Positions 51,314-60,160 of a stretch of DNA of 64,000 nucleotides are shown piece by piece. The notes beneath the pieces are model-generated. The model had not been told where the DNA came from. It was given only the letters and a program-made list of their open reading frames with translations, and searched no databases. The DNA comes from Jingyaoa shaoxingensis (GTDB lineage Bacteria > Bacillota > Clostridia > Lachnospirales > Lachnospiraceae). Numbering within the stretch: position 1 is the stretch's first letter; every line of letters starts with the position of its first letter. The translations under genes were made by a program, and so were the position numbers. The stretch covers positions 8,899 to 72,898 of the forward strand of contig NZ_JACRSZ010000017.1 of assembly GCF_014385005.1 (NCBI RefSeq). The letters run 5' to 3'.

Positions 51314-54265
51314 ATGGACATTAAGAATCATAATACAAAAAGAGAGAAACATGTCATGAGAAAAAGGTTAAGGATAGCTGTCTTTATAGCTGTTTCTCTT
51401 GGAATTGTTTTGATGGTTTCCCAATATTTCAGATTTGTATCGAAAACTGTTTATGAGGAAAGTGTTTCTCATTTGGCGGAAGTTTTTCATCAGTCTGATA
51501 ACATGCTGAGGGAACTGACAGATAAGAATCTGACCTATCTTCATATGTGGGGTGAGAATCTGCAGAATACCTCCAGTGAAAACGAAATCCGTGATTATAT
51601 TGAGAAAGCACAGGAAGATGCCGGCTTTTTAGATTTCTTTTTTCTGTCAGCTGACGGAAACTATAAGATGGCAACAGGTGAAACCGGGTACCTTGGATTA
51701 CAGGAAAATATTGAAGAGGAGATCCGGAAGGGAAATGATGTGATAGCGAATGCAGCAGTTCCAGGAAAAGCTCAGCTGCTTGTTTTTGCAACACCTAAGG
51801 CTCATGGAATTTATCAGGGATTTGAATATGATGCCATTGCCATTGCTTATGAAAACTCTGATATCGTAGATGTACTGGATATTTCTGCTTTCGATGGAAA
51901 TGCCCAGAGCTTTGTTGTTCATCCGGATGGTCGTGTTGTGGTGGATCATTCTTCTGAGGCATGGGGGAACGTGTATAATTTCTTCGGTGTTCTGAGAGAA
52001 CATTCTGATATGTCGGAAAAAGAGATTAATGAACTTTCAGAGAAGTTTAAAGCAGGACGTACCGATGCGATGCTGCTAAATCTGGATGGAAGGAACTATT
52101 ATCTGGTCTATGAAAAATCGGATATCCAGGACTGGATGTTTCTGGGACTTGTTCAGGCGGATATTGTCAATGCCAGTATGAACAGTCTGCAGTTTCATAC
52201 AATGCTTCTCGTGGGAGCAGTCGTGCTCTGCATTGCCGCTTTACTTATCGGTTTTATTATTCAAAAAGGCAGAACGAACCTCAGGAGAAAGGATACAGAG
52301 ATTCAGTACCGTGATGAGCTGTTTCAAAAGCTTTCAATGAATGTGGATGATGTCTTTCTGATGCTGGATGCAAAAACATATCAGGCAGATTACGTCAGCC
52401 CAAATGCGGAAAAGCTGCTGGGTATTACGGTAGAACAGATTCGTAAAGATATTTGTATTCTGGGAAAACTGCATCCGGAGGAACAGGAAAATCCGGAGAA
52501 AAATATTCTGGAGGAAATCCGGGTTCATGAACAGAGGGAATGGGATTTTGAATATATTCATCTGAAGACAGGAGAAAAACGCTGGTTCCATAATATTGCA
52601 ATGGGCAGTGAGGTAAGCGGGAAAAAGAAATATATTCTGGTTATGTCGGACCGTACCTCTGACTGGAAAATGAATCAGGCACTTTCTGAGGCAGTACGTG
52701 CCGCGGAGACAGCAAACAAGGCAAAGAGTACTTTTCTTTCCAATATGTCTCACGATATCCGGACACCAATGAATGCGATTATCGGTTTTACCACACTGGC
52801 TGTAAGTAATATTGATGATAAGGAAAGAGTCCGGGATTATCTTGGTAAGATCCTTTCATCCAGCAACCATCTGCTATCACTGATCAACGATATCCTGGAC
52901 ATGAGCCGGATTGAGAGTGGAAAGATCCATCTGGAAGAAACAGAGGTCAGTCTGTCGGACGTACTTCATGACCTGAAGACAATCATCAGTGGACAGATTC
53001 ATGCGAAACAGCTGGAACTTTATATGGATGCCATGGATGTGACCAATGAGGATGTCTATTGTGATAAGACACGGCTGAATCAGGTACTGCTGAATCTTTT
53101 GTCCAATGCGGTTAAGTTTACTCCTGCAGGCGGAACCGTTTCTGTCCGGTTGAAACAGTTCCCGGGGACAGTAAAAGGAAGTGAATTGTACGAGATTCGG
53201 GTAAAGGATAACGGAATCGGCATGAGTCAGGAATTCGTGCAGAAGATCTTTTCTCCTTTTGAGAGGGAGAGGACTTCCACAGTCAGCAGGACCCAGGGTA
53301 CAGGACTTGGCATGGCGATCACTAAGAACATCGTGGATATGATGGGCGGAACCATTGAGATTCAGACAGAACAGGGCAAAGGAACCGAATTTATTGTTCG
53401 TCTGCCATTCCGTACTCAGTCTGAGCACCAACGTATAGAGAAGATCGCAGAGCTGGAAGGCCTTAAAGCATTGGTTGTAGATGACGACTTCAATACCTGT
53501 GACAGTGTGACAAAAATGCTTGTGAAGGTTGGGATGCGTTCGGAGTGGACACTTTCCGGTAAGGAGGCTGTTTTGCGTGCACGTCAGTCTATGGAACTTG
53601 GAGATGCATTTCATGCGTATATCATCGACTGGCGACTGCCGGATATGAATGGCATTGAAGTGACCCGCCAGATCCGCAGCCTTGGTGACGACACCCCGAT
53701 CATTATCCTGACTGCATATGACTGGTCAGATATCGAAGCAGAAGCCAGAGCGGCCGGGGTGACGGCATTCTGTGCAAAACCAATGTTCATGTCAGATATC
53801 AGAGAGACTTTGATGTCTGCCATCGGCCAGAGTCAGGCTGAACCAGAAGATTCGGTTCTTCCGGCAGTAAACCTGGATTTCAGAGGCAAGTGTATCTTGC
53901 TTGTGGAAGACAACGAACTGAACAGTGAAATTGCGGTGGAGATCCTTAATGAATATGGTTTCCTGGTTGATACCGCAGAAAATGGATCAGAGGCCGTGGA
54001 GAAAGTAAAGAATTCGAAACCGGGCGGTTATGATCTGGTGCTGATGGATGTACAGATGCCGGTAATGAATGGATATGAGGCTACTAAGCAGATCCGTGCG
54101 TTGGATGATCCGGCACTGTCGGGAATTACTATTCTTGCCATGACTGCCAATGCTTTTGATGAGGACAGAAAGAAAGCTCTGGAATGTGGTATGGATGGAT
54201 TCTTATCCAAACCGATAGTTATAGAGGACTTGCTTTTCACATTACAGAACAATCTGTACGAATAA
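51314..54265 (+). CDS. hybrid sensor histidine kinase with PAS and two receivers
   Basis: A 983-residue kinase: span 1 at about 18-40, a Cache-like extracellular sensor, span 2 at about 294-318, PAS at about 331-450 (DDVFLMLDAKTYQADYVSPN). HisKA has FLSNMSHDIRTPMNAIIGFT (His near 478), and the ATPase has NLLSNAVKFTPAGG and GTGLGMAITKNI. Receiver 1 (ALVVDDDFNTC; Asp in AYIIDWRLPDMNG, near 771) and receiver 2 (ILLVEDNELNSEIAVEILNE; Asp in LVLMDVQMPVMNGYEA) follow. ATG 51314 follows GAGGTGAGGAG that overlaps the previous stop. Last gene of the sensory operon; phosphate must pass to an unlinked output. Confidence 0.94.
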   Translation: MDIKNHNTKREKHVMRKRLRIAVFIAVSLGIVLMVSQYFRFVSKTVYEESVSHLAEVFHQSDNMLRELTDKNLTYLHMWGENLQNTSSENEIRDYIEKAQEDAGFLDFFFLSADGNYKMATGETGYLGLQENIEEEIRKGNDVIANAAVPGKAQLLVFATPKAHGIYQGFEYDAIAIAYENSDIVDVLDISAFDGNAQSFVVHPDGRVVVDHSSEAWGNVYNFFGVLREHSDMSEKEINELSEKFKAGRTDAMLLNLDGRNYYLVYEKSDIQDWMFLGLVQADIVNASMNSLQFHTMLLVGAVVLCIAALLIGFIIQKGRTNLRRKDTEIQYRDELFQKLSMNVDDVFLMLDAKTYQADYVSPNAEKLLGITVEQIRKDICILGKLHPEEQENPEKNILEEIRVHEQREWDFEYIHLKTGEKRWFHNIAMGSEVSGKKKYILVMSDRTSDWKMNQALSEAVRAAETANKAKSTFLSNMSHDIRTPMNAIIGFTTLAVSNIDDKERVRDYLGKILSSSNHLLSLINDILDMSRIESGKIHLEETEVSLSDVLHDLKTIISGQIHAKQLELYMDAMDVTNEDVYCDKTRLNQVLLNLLSNAVKFTPAGGTVSVRLKQFPGTVKGSELYEIRVKDNGIGMSQEFVQKIFSPFERERTSTVSRTQGTGLGMAITKNIVDMMGGTIEIQTEQGKGTEFIVRLPFRTQSEHQRIEKIAELEGLKALVVDDDFNTCDSVTKMLVKVGMRSEWTLSGKEAVLRARQSMELGDAFHAYIIDWRLPDMNGIEVTRQIRSLGDDTPIIILTAYDWSDIEAEARAAGVTAFCAKPMFMSDIRETLMSAIGQSQAEPEDSVLPAVNLDFRGKCILLVEDNELNSEIAVEILNEYGFLVDTAENGSEAVEKVKNSKPGGYDLVLMDVQMPVMNGYEATKQIRALDDPALSGITILAMTANAFDEDRKKALECGMDGFLSKPIVIEDLLFTLQNNLYE

Positions 54266-54377
54266 AATTGAGAAAAACCTGGAAAGTTGAAATATCAAAA
54301 AATCTCATTTTATCCATATTTTTTGCAATTCTGTTTATGTACAAATATACAGGAGTATGGTTAAATGATAATAAAGA

Positions 54378-54416
54378 TTCCCGCATCAGACAGATGAAAA
54401 AAGTCTTATGCGGGAA
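54378..54416. terminator. hairpin between the sensory operon and galK
   Basis: TTCCCGCAT and ATGCGGGAA pair exactly, with an inner AGAC/GTCT stem. The plus strand lacks a T-tract (ATGGATG follows), so termination is probable but not certain. Confidence 0.55.
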
Positions 54417-54489
54417 ATGGATGTAAACTTGGCCACAGAATCCACAGACTTTATTTTGTACAGGTAATATTCATTGGGAGGTAGAACAG

Positions 54490-55659
54490 ATGGAACAGGA
54501 ATTAAGAAAGCATTTTGAGGAACTGTACGGAGCAGGCGGAGAAATCATAAGCTGTTTTGCACCGGGACGTGTGAACCTGATTGGAGAACACACTGACTAT
54601 AACGGCGGTCATGTATTTCCATGTGCACTGACTATTGGAACATACGGAATTGCAAGAAAAAGAGAAGACCGTCAGATCCGTTTCTATTCAGAAAACTTTA
54701 AGGGAAAAGGTGTAGTAGAGACCAGCCTGGAAGATCTGGTACCGTCAGATGCAGCAGGCTGGACCAACTATCCTAAGGGAGTTGTATGGGCTCTGGAGAA
54801 GAAGGGATACAGCTTCTCACAGGGATTTGATATGTTGATCTACGGAGATATTCCGAATGGATCAGGACTGTCATCATCCGCATCACTGGAGGTTCTGACC
54901 GGACTGATTCTGAAGGAACTATACGGACTGGATGACCTGACCATGACACAGATTGCCCTGAACGGTCAGTACAGCGAGAATAATTTCAATGGCTGTAACT
55001 GTGGTATCATGGATCAGTTTGCCAGTGCCATGGGTAAGAAAGACTGTGCAATTTTTCTGGATACCAATACGCTGAATTATGAATATGCACCGGTGAAGCT
55101 GGATGCAGCCAGAATTGTGATTACGAACAGCAAGGTAAAACACAGTCTGGTGGGTTCTGCCTACAATGACCGCAGAAATGAATGTGAAACAGCATTAAAG
55201 GAACTGCAGAGGGTATGTGAGATTGGCAGCCTGGGAGAACTGGACGAAGAGCAGTTTGAAAAGGTACAGTCAGCCATCACCAGTGATATCTGCAGAAAAC
55301 GTGCGAAACATGCAGTATATGAGAATCAGCGTACTATTCGTGCGGTAAAAGCATTAAAAGAAGGAAAGATCGAGGAATTCGGACAGCTTATGAATGCCTC
55401 CCACATATCCTTAAGAGATGATTATGAAGTCTCCTGCGAAGAAATTGATATTCTGGTAGAAGAAGCGTGGAAGATTCCGGGTGTACTGGGATCCAGAATT
55501 ACCGGAGGCGGTTTTGGCGGCTGTACGGTCAGTATCGTAAAAGAAGAAGCGGTTGAAGAATTCCAGAGAAAAGTCGGAGAAGAATACAAGAAAAAGACTG
55601 GTATTGATGCAGAGTTTTACATTGTAGATATCGGGGACGGCGCTCACGTGCTGGCATAA
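54490..55659 (+). CDS. galK: galactokinase
   Basis: A 389-residue GHMP kinase phosphorylating galactose at C1. The substrate motif is PGRVNLIGEHTDYNGGHVFP, the ATP loop is PNGSGLSSSASLE, and the third motif is TGGGFGGCTVSIV; the catalytic base is in GIMDQFASAMG. GGGAGG precedes the ATG. galT follows by 14 bp; together they run the Leloir pathway. Epimerase is not in the window. Confidence 0.97.
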   Translation: MEQELRKHFEELYGAGGEIISCFAPGRVNLIGEHTDYNGGHVFPCALTIGTYGIARKREDRQIRFYSENFKGKGVVETSLEDLVPSDAAGWTNYPKGVVWALEKKGYSFSQGFDMLIYGDIPNGSGLSSSASLEVLTGLILKELYGLDDLTMTQIALNGQYSENNFNGCNCGIMDQFASAMGKKDCAIFLDTNTLNYEYAPVKLDAARIVITNSKVKHSLVGSAYNDRRNECETALKELQRVCEIGSLGELDEEQFEKVQSAITSDICRKRAKHAVYENQRTIRAVKALKEGKIEEFGQLMNASHISLRDDYEVSCEEIDILVEEAWKIPGVLGSRITGGGFGGCTVSIVKEEAVEEFQRKVGEEYKKKTGIDAEFYIVDIGDGAHVLA

Positions 55660-55673
55660 AGGGGGAAGACATC

Positions 55674-57161
55674 GTGCTGAGCAAATACATAAAAGAACTG
55701 ACAGAATATGGAAAGAGAACCGGACTGCTTCCGGAATGTGAGCAGACTTATGCAGTGAATTTGCTGCTGGACTGTTTTCAGGAAGACTCGTATGAAGAGC
55801 CGGGAGAAGTAGAGGAAAGACCTCTGGAAGATATCTTAAAAGATCTGCTGGATGAAGCCGTAAAACGAGAACTGATCACAGACAGTGTGGCATACCGAGA
55901 TCTGTTTGATACGAAACTGATGAATTGTCTGACTCCGAGACCTGCACAGGTTCAGGAGACATTTCGCCGGAAATATGATGAGAATCCGGAAGAAGCTACA
56001 GACTGGTTCTATCAGTTCAGCCAGAATACCGACTATATTCGCCGTTACCGGGTTCGGAAGGATCAGAAATGGAAGATCGACAGTCCTTATGGGGAATTGG
56101 ATATTACCATTAACCTGTCTAAGCCGGAGAAGGATCCGAAAGCAATTGCAGCTGCAAGAAAATCTGCATCTGTAACTTATCCGAAGTGTCAGCTTTGTTT
56201 TGAAAATGAAGGATATGCGGGAAGAGGAGATCATCCGGCAAGAGAGACTCACCGGATTATTCCGATTACCATCAACGACAGCAAATGGGGATTTCAGTAT
56301 TCTCCATATGTATATTATAATGAGCATTGTATCGTGTTTAACAGCCAGCATACGCCGATGAAGATTGAACGCGCTACATTCGTGAAGCTGTTTGATTTTG
56401 TAAAACAGTTTCCACATTATATGCTGGGATCCAATGCAGATCTGCCAATCGTGGGCGGATCCATCCTGACCCATGATCATTTCCAGGGCGGACGTTATAC
56501 TTTTGCCATGGAAAAAGCACCGGTAGAAAAGACTGTTACTATTCCGGGATTCGAAGATGTGCAGACAGGCATTGTAAAATGGCCATTATCTGTCATTCGT
56601 CTCTCAGCACCGGACACAGGCAGAATGATCGAACTGGCAGATCACATTCTGAAGACATGGCGTGGCTATACAGATAAAGACGCCTTCATTTTTGCAGAGA
56701 CAGGCGGAGAACCACATAACACGATTACGCCGATTGCCAGAAAACGTGGAGATTTCTACGAACTGGATCTGGTTCTGCGTAACAATATTACTACGAAAGA
56801 ACATCCACTCGGTGTGTATCATCCCCATGCAGAGCTGCATCATATTAAGAAAGAAAATATTGGTCTGATAGAAGTAATGGGGCTTGCAGTGCTTCCTGCA
56901 AGGCTGAAGGAAGAGATGGAACTTCTGAAGGAATATATTCTTGAAAACAAAGAAATTACCACGAATGAGAAGATTGAAAAACATGCTTCCTGGGTGGCAG
57001 AATTTCTCCCATCTTATCCGCAGTTGAACGCAGAAAACATTGACCGTATACTGGAAGAAGAAGTAGGAAAAGTCTTTGTGAAGGTTCTGGAAGATGCCGG
57101 TGTTTACAAGTGTACAGAAAAAGGACGTCGGGATTTCCTGCGTTTTTTAAATACACTGTAA
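55674..57161 (+). CDS. galT: UDP-glucose-hexose-1-phosphate uridylyltransferase (class II)
   Basis: A 495-residue enzyme of the Firmicutes class II GalT type, exchanging UMP between UDP-glucose and galactose 1-phosphate. Visible are YPKCQLCFENEGYAGRGDHP, THRIIPITINDSKWGFQYSP, YNEHCIVFNSQHTPMKI and GGSILTHDHFQGGRY with its histidines. GTG start after AAGGGGGAAG. Length matches the class (about 490-500). Confidence 0.96.
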   Translation: MLSKYIKELTEYGKRTGLLPECEQTYAVNLLLDCFQEDSYEEPGEVEERPLEDILKDLLDEAVKRELITDSVAYRDLFDTKLMNCLTPRPAQVQETFRRKYDENPEEATDWFYQFSQNTDYIRRYRVRKDQKWKIDSPYGELDITINLSKPEKDPKAIAAARKSASVTYPKCQLCFENEGYAGRGDHPARETHRIIPITINDSKWGFQYSPYVYYNEHCIVFNSQHTPMKIERATFVKLFDFVKQFPHYMLGSNADLPIVGGSILTHDHFQGGRYTFAMEKAPVEKTVTIPGFEDVQTGIVKWPLSVIRLSAPDTGRMIELADHILKTWRGYTDKDAFIFAETGGEPHNTITPIARKRGDFYELDLVLRNNITTKEHPLGVYHPHAELHHIKKENIGLIEVMGLAVLPARLKEEMELLKEYILENKEITTNEKIEKHASWVAEFLPSYPQLNAENIDRILEEEVGKVFVKVLEDAGVYKCTEKGRRDFLRFLNTL

Positions 57162-57260
57162 AAGAAATCGGAGAACAAACGTGAATGGAAGATAAAAGCT
57201 CCATTCGCGTTTGTTGTTTTAGAGAAATATTATTGAAAAAACGAAAAAGAAGGAGTATAC

Positions 57261-57872
57261 ATGTTAGGAAAGACACATGCAGTAGTAGGAGTGACAACAG
57301 GTCTTCTTATCATGCAGCCGGTAAGTGCGACAGAATTGGTACTGGGAACTGCAGCGTCCCTGATCGGAGCGGTGATCAGCGACATTGATGTGGGAAGCTC
57401 AGGTTCTCACAGAGACGCCGGGAAAATGATTGCCCTGATGGTGTCGGCAGTGGTGGCTGTGGGTGTGATCGATCATATATGGCATATCGGCATCTACAGC
57501 AGGATGATACAGCATACGAATATTGTACGGATCTGGCTGTCAGTGCAGGCATTTTTAACCATATGTGTGTTTGGCATGCGGAGCAGACACCGTACTTTTA
57601 TGCATTCCTTCCTGGCAATGGCACTTCTGAGCGGATGTCTGTGGCTGTTTCTGCCATCGACTGTGGGATACTTTGCAGTGGGTTTCCTAAGTCATCTGAT
57701 GCTGGACTTTTTTAATAAAAAGGGTGAACAGCTTTTTTATCCGGCTAAGAAGTTTTGTGGTATCCGGCTGCTGTCGTCATCAGGTCTGGTAAATGATGTA
57801 CTGTTTGGGGTTGGGTTTCTGGCAGCAGTCAGAGTAGTCTGGATCTTTATTCGCAAAATATATCTGCATTAG
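57261..57872 (+). CDS. YdjM-like membrane-bound metal-dependent hydrolase
   Basis: A 203-residue membrane protein of the LexA-binding/YdjM (DUF457) family: MLGKTHAVVGVTTGLLI with the first His, AVISDIDVGSSGSHRDAG, then RHRTFMHSFLAMALLSG and FLSHLMLDFFNKKGEQLFYP. The His/Asp pattern gives a metal site inside a four-span bundle. The substrate is unknown. AAGGAG precedes the ATG; the next gene starts 23 bp after. Confidence 0.88.
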   Translation: MLGKTHAVVGVTTGLLIMQPVSATELVLGTAASLIGAVISDIDVGSSGSHRDAGKMIALMVSAVVAVGVIDHIWHIGIYSRMIQHTNIVRIWLSVQAFLTICVFGMRSRHRTFMHSFLAMALLSGCLWLFLPSTVGYFAVGFLSHLMLDFFNKKGEQLFYPAKKFCGIRLLSSSGLVNDVLFGVGFLAAVRVVWIFIRKIYLH

Positions 57873-57894
57873 CAGAGGAAAAGAGGAGCAGGAG

Positions 57895-58851
57895 ATGAAA
57901 CATCTGAATTATGGGAAAATTGTTTTAATTGGTGCCGGACATGTGGGGTCTGCTATTCTGGATTCTATTCTACGCATGAATCTGGCAGATGAGATTGTGG
58001 TGATTAACCGCAATGAGAAGAAGGCACTTGGAGTGGTGCTGGATGCCAGCCATACTACGGCATTTGCCTACAGTTCCAACACCAGCATCCGCGTCGGTGG
58101 ATTTGAAGAGTGTGCGGATGCGCAGATTATTATCAATACAGCTGGACCTAGTATTCAGCCGGGTAACTCCAGAGATCGTATGGTGCTTCTGCAGACCAAT
58201 GTGACGGTAATGCGGGAGACAATGGAAAAGATCACTGCTTATACCAGAGATGCTATTTTAATCAATGTATCCAATCCAATGGATATTCTAACTTACATTG
58301 CGCAGCATGATTTTGATTATCCAAAGAACAAGATTTTCGGCACAGGAACTCTTCTGGATACAGCAAGATTTAATAAGATGATTGCGGATATCTGCAAGGT
58401 AGATGCCAAAAATGTGACGGGTTTTGTGATGGGGGAACATGGTGGAACCTGCTTTATCCCGTGGAACTGTGTGAATATCGTTGGAATACCATTTGCAGAA
58501 TTCCAGAGCCAGTTCGCACTGGAACAGCCGATCGACAAGGAACAGCTTCTTCACGAAGTAAAGGTCAGCGGCCTGGATATTGTAGAGTTGAAAGGATATA
58601 CCAGCTCCGGAATTGCCTTGAGTGTCTGCCGTCTGGTAGGTGCAATTATGAGAAATGAAAAGGCAGTTGTGCCGGTGTCAACTGTACTGGATGGACAGTA
58701 TGGTCTGTCAGAAGTAGCCATGAGTATGCCATGCGTGATCTCAAGAGCGGGAATCGACCGTGTACTGCAGCTTCCTCTGGATGAAGATGGAAAAGAAGGT
58801 TTAAAGAATTGCTATGAATACCTGCATGGTATCATTGAGCAGGTGAGATGA
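57895..58851 (+). CDS. L-lactate/2-hydroxyacid dehydrogenase (LDH/MDH family)
   Basis: A 318-residue NAD-dependent dehydrogenase. The Rossmann loop is IVLIGAGHVGSAILDSILRM. The mobile loop reads AGPSIQPGNSRDRMVLLQTN, NVSNPMDILTYIA is present, and the catalytic His is in GEHGGTCFIPW, where LDHs usually have GEHGDS. The loop lacks the common QKPGETR pattern, so it may prefer another 2-oxo acid (for example 2-oxoisocaproate) over pyruvate. GGAGCAGGAG precedes the ATG. Confidence 0.85.
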   Translation: MKHLNYGKIVLIGAGHVGSAILDSILRMNLADEIVVINRNEKKALGVVLDASHTTAFAYSSNTSIRVGGFEECADAQIIINTAGPSIQPGNSRDRMVLLQTNVTVMRETMEKITAYTRDAILINVSNPMDILTYIAQHDFDYPKNKIFGTGTLLDTARFNKMIADICKVDAKNVTGFVMGEHGGTCFIPWNCVNIVGIPFAEFQSQFALEQPIDKEQLLHEVKVSGLDIVELKGYTSSGIALSVCRLVGAIMRNEKAVVPVSTVLDGQYGLSEVAMSMPCVISRAGIDRVLQLPLDEDGKEGLKNCYEYLHGIIEQVR

Positions 58852-58921
58852 GGAACTGTTAAAAGCCGGAGGTTTCTATGCGAACCTGTACAATTCCCAG
58901 TTTGAAGATGTAGTAACCTAG
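58847..58921 (+). pseudogene. ABC exporter ATPase, last 24 codons
   Basis: Overlapping the LDH stop in another frame, DEELLKAGGFYANLYNSQFE continues to DVVT and TAG. This is the characteristic end of MdlB/LmrA-type ABC exporters (xHEELLxxGGFYxxLYxxQFE). A stop codon lies directly before it in frame, so only the tail of a lost gene remains; the LDH gene was joined here by a deletion or insertion. Confidence 0.75.
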
Positions 58922-58933
58922 TATATCATACTG

Positions 58934-58965
58934 CAAAAAAGATACCGCATGCCGGTATCTTTTTT
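58934..58965. terminator. bidirectional terminator after the ldh-like gene
   Basis: AGATACCG-GCATG-like loop with CGGTATCT, flanked by AAAAAA on the left and TTTTTT on the right. Confidence 0.85.
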
Positions 58966-59008
58966 GGTATACTGAAAGAAATATCCGGAAATGCAGGAGG
59001 AAGCAAAT

Positions 59009-60160
59009 ATGAAATTTTTTCATCTGTCCGATTTACATATAGGGTTAAAATTATACAACAGAGATCTGCTGGAGGATCAGAAGTTTGTCCTGCAGCAGGT
59101 GGTGGAACAGGCAAAGAAGGAAAAGCCGGACGCCGTTGTGATTGCCGGTGATATTTACGATAAAGCTGTACCTTCGGCAGAAGCAGTCAGTGTATTTGAC
59201 TGGTTTGTACTGTATCTGAAAAAGGAAGTGCCGGATACGGTTGTGATGATGATCAGTGGGAACCATGACAGTGCACCGAGAGTAAATCTCTACAGAGGTA
59301 TTCTGGAGGAACAGAATCTGTATATGGCAGGTATGCCTCCGCAGCAGCCAGAGGAACATATCCAGAAGGTGACCATGAGTGATGAATGGGGGAATGTGAT
59401 TTTTTATCTGCTTCCGTTTGTGCGCCCGTCGATGGTGAAAAATATAGTGGGAACGGAGGCTGACGGAACACTTTGTTCCTATCATGAGACGGTAAAACGT
59501 CTGTTGGAGAGAGAAGAGGTAAATACACGGGTGAGAAATGTACTGGTCAGTCATCAGTTTTATCTTCCGGATGGAATAGATGCGGAACAGGTGGAACGCA
59601 TGGATTCGGAGATCCGGACAGTGGGAAATATTGATCAGGTAGGTGCATCTGTCCTTAAGCCGTTTGATTATGCGGCACTGGGACATATCCACAAACCAAT
59701 GAAGGTGGAAAAGGATATCTGGAGCTATTGTGGAACTCCCCTTGCCTGCTCAGTCAGTGAAGCAGGACAGGTAAAAGCCATACAGATGATTGAGATGAGA
59801 GAAAAAGGTCATACAGAGATGACGGCAATTCCGTTATATCCACGTCATGAAGTGAAAGTTATCCGCGGAACACTCACGGAGATTCTGGAGGCAGCAAGTG
59901 ATGATTATGTTTCGGTTGTATTGACTGATGAGGTGGAGCTGGATATTTTTGACATGCAGGACCGGATTTATGCGGCGTTTCCGAATCTTCTTGAGATCAG
60001 AAGGGAGACAGCCGGAACAAAAAATGGAAAGGGGGAAGAAGCAGTACAGATTAACAGAGATCCGTTTCAGCTTTGCTGTGCTTTTTTGAAGGATTTGAGT
60101 GAAGAGGAGGAAGTGTTGCTGACAGATGTGATAAATACAGTGAAGGAGGAAATGAGATGA
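59009..60160 (+). CDS. sbcD: exonuclease subunit SbcD (Mre11 family)
   Basis: A 383-residue metallophosphatase: FFHLSDLHIGLKLYNRDL, VVIAGDIYDKAVPSAEAVS, MMISGNHDSAPRVNLY and YAALGHIHKPMKV provide the metal ligands. With SbcC it cuts hairpins and broken DNA ends. ATG 59009 is preceded by GCAGGAGGAAG; an ATG six codons upstream overlaps that site. It overlaps sbcC by four bases (ATGA). Confidence 0.96.
   Translation: MKFFHLSDLHIGLKLYNRDLLEDQKFVLQQVVEQAKKEKPDAVVIAGDIYDKAVPSAEAVSVFDWFVLYLKKEVPDTVVMMISGNHDSAPRVNLYRGILEEQNLYMAGMPPQQPEEHIQKVTMSDEWGNVIFYLLPFVRPSMVKNIVGTEADGTLCSYHETVKRLLEREEVNTRVRNVLVSHQFYLPDGIDAEQVERMDSEIRTVGNIDQVGASVLKPFDYAALGHIHKPMKVEKDIWSYCGTPLACSVSEAGQVKAIQMIEMREKGHTEMTAIPLYPRHEVKVIRGTLTEILEAASDDYVSVVLTDEVELDIFDMQDRIYAAFPNLLEIRRETAGTKNGKGEEAVQINRDPFQLCCAFLKDLSEEEEVLLTDVINTVKEEMR

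Noticed and set aside
55836..56480. A 214-codon antisense frame within galT.
   Set aside because: Shadow frame with no start context and no family pattern.
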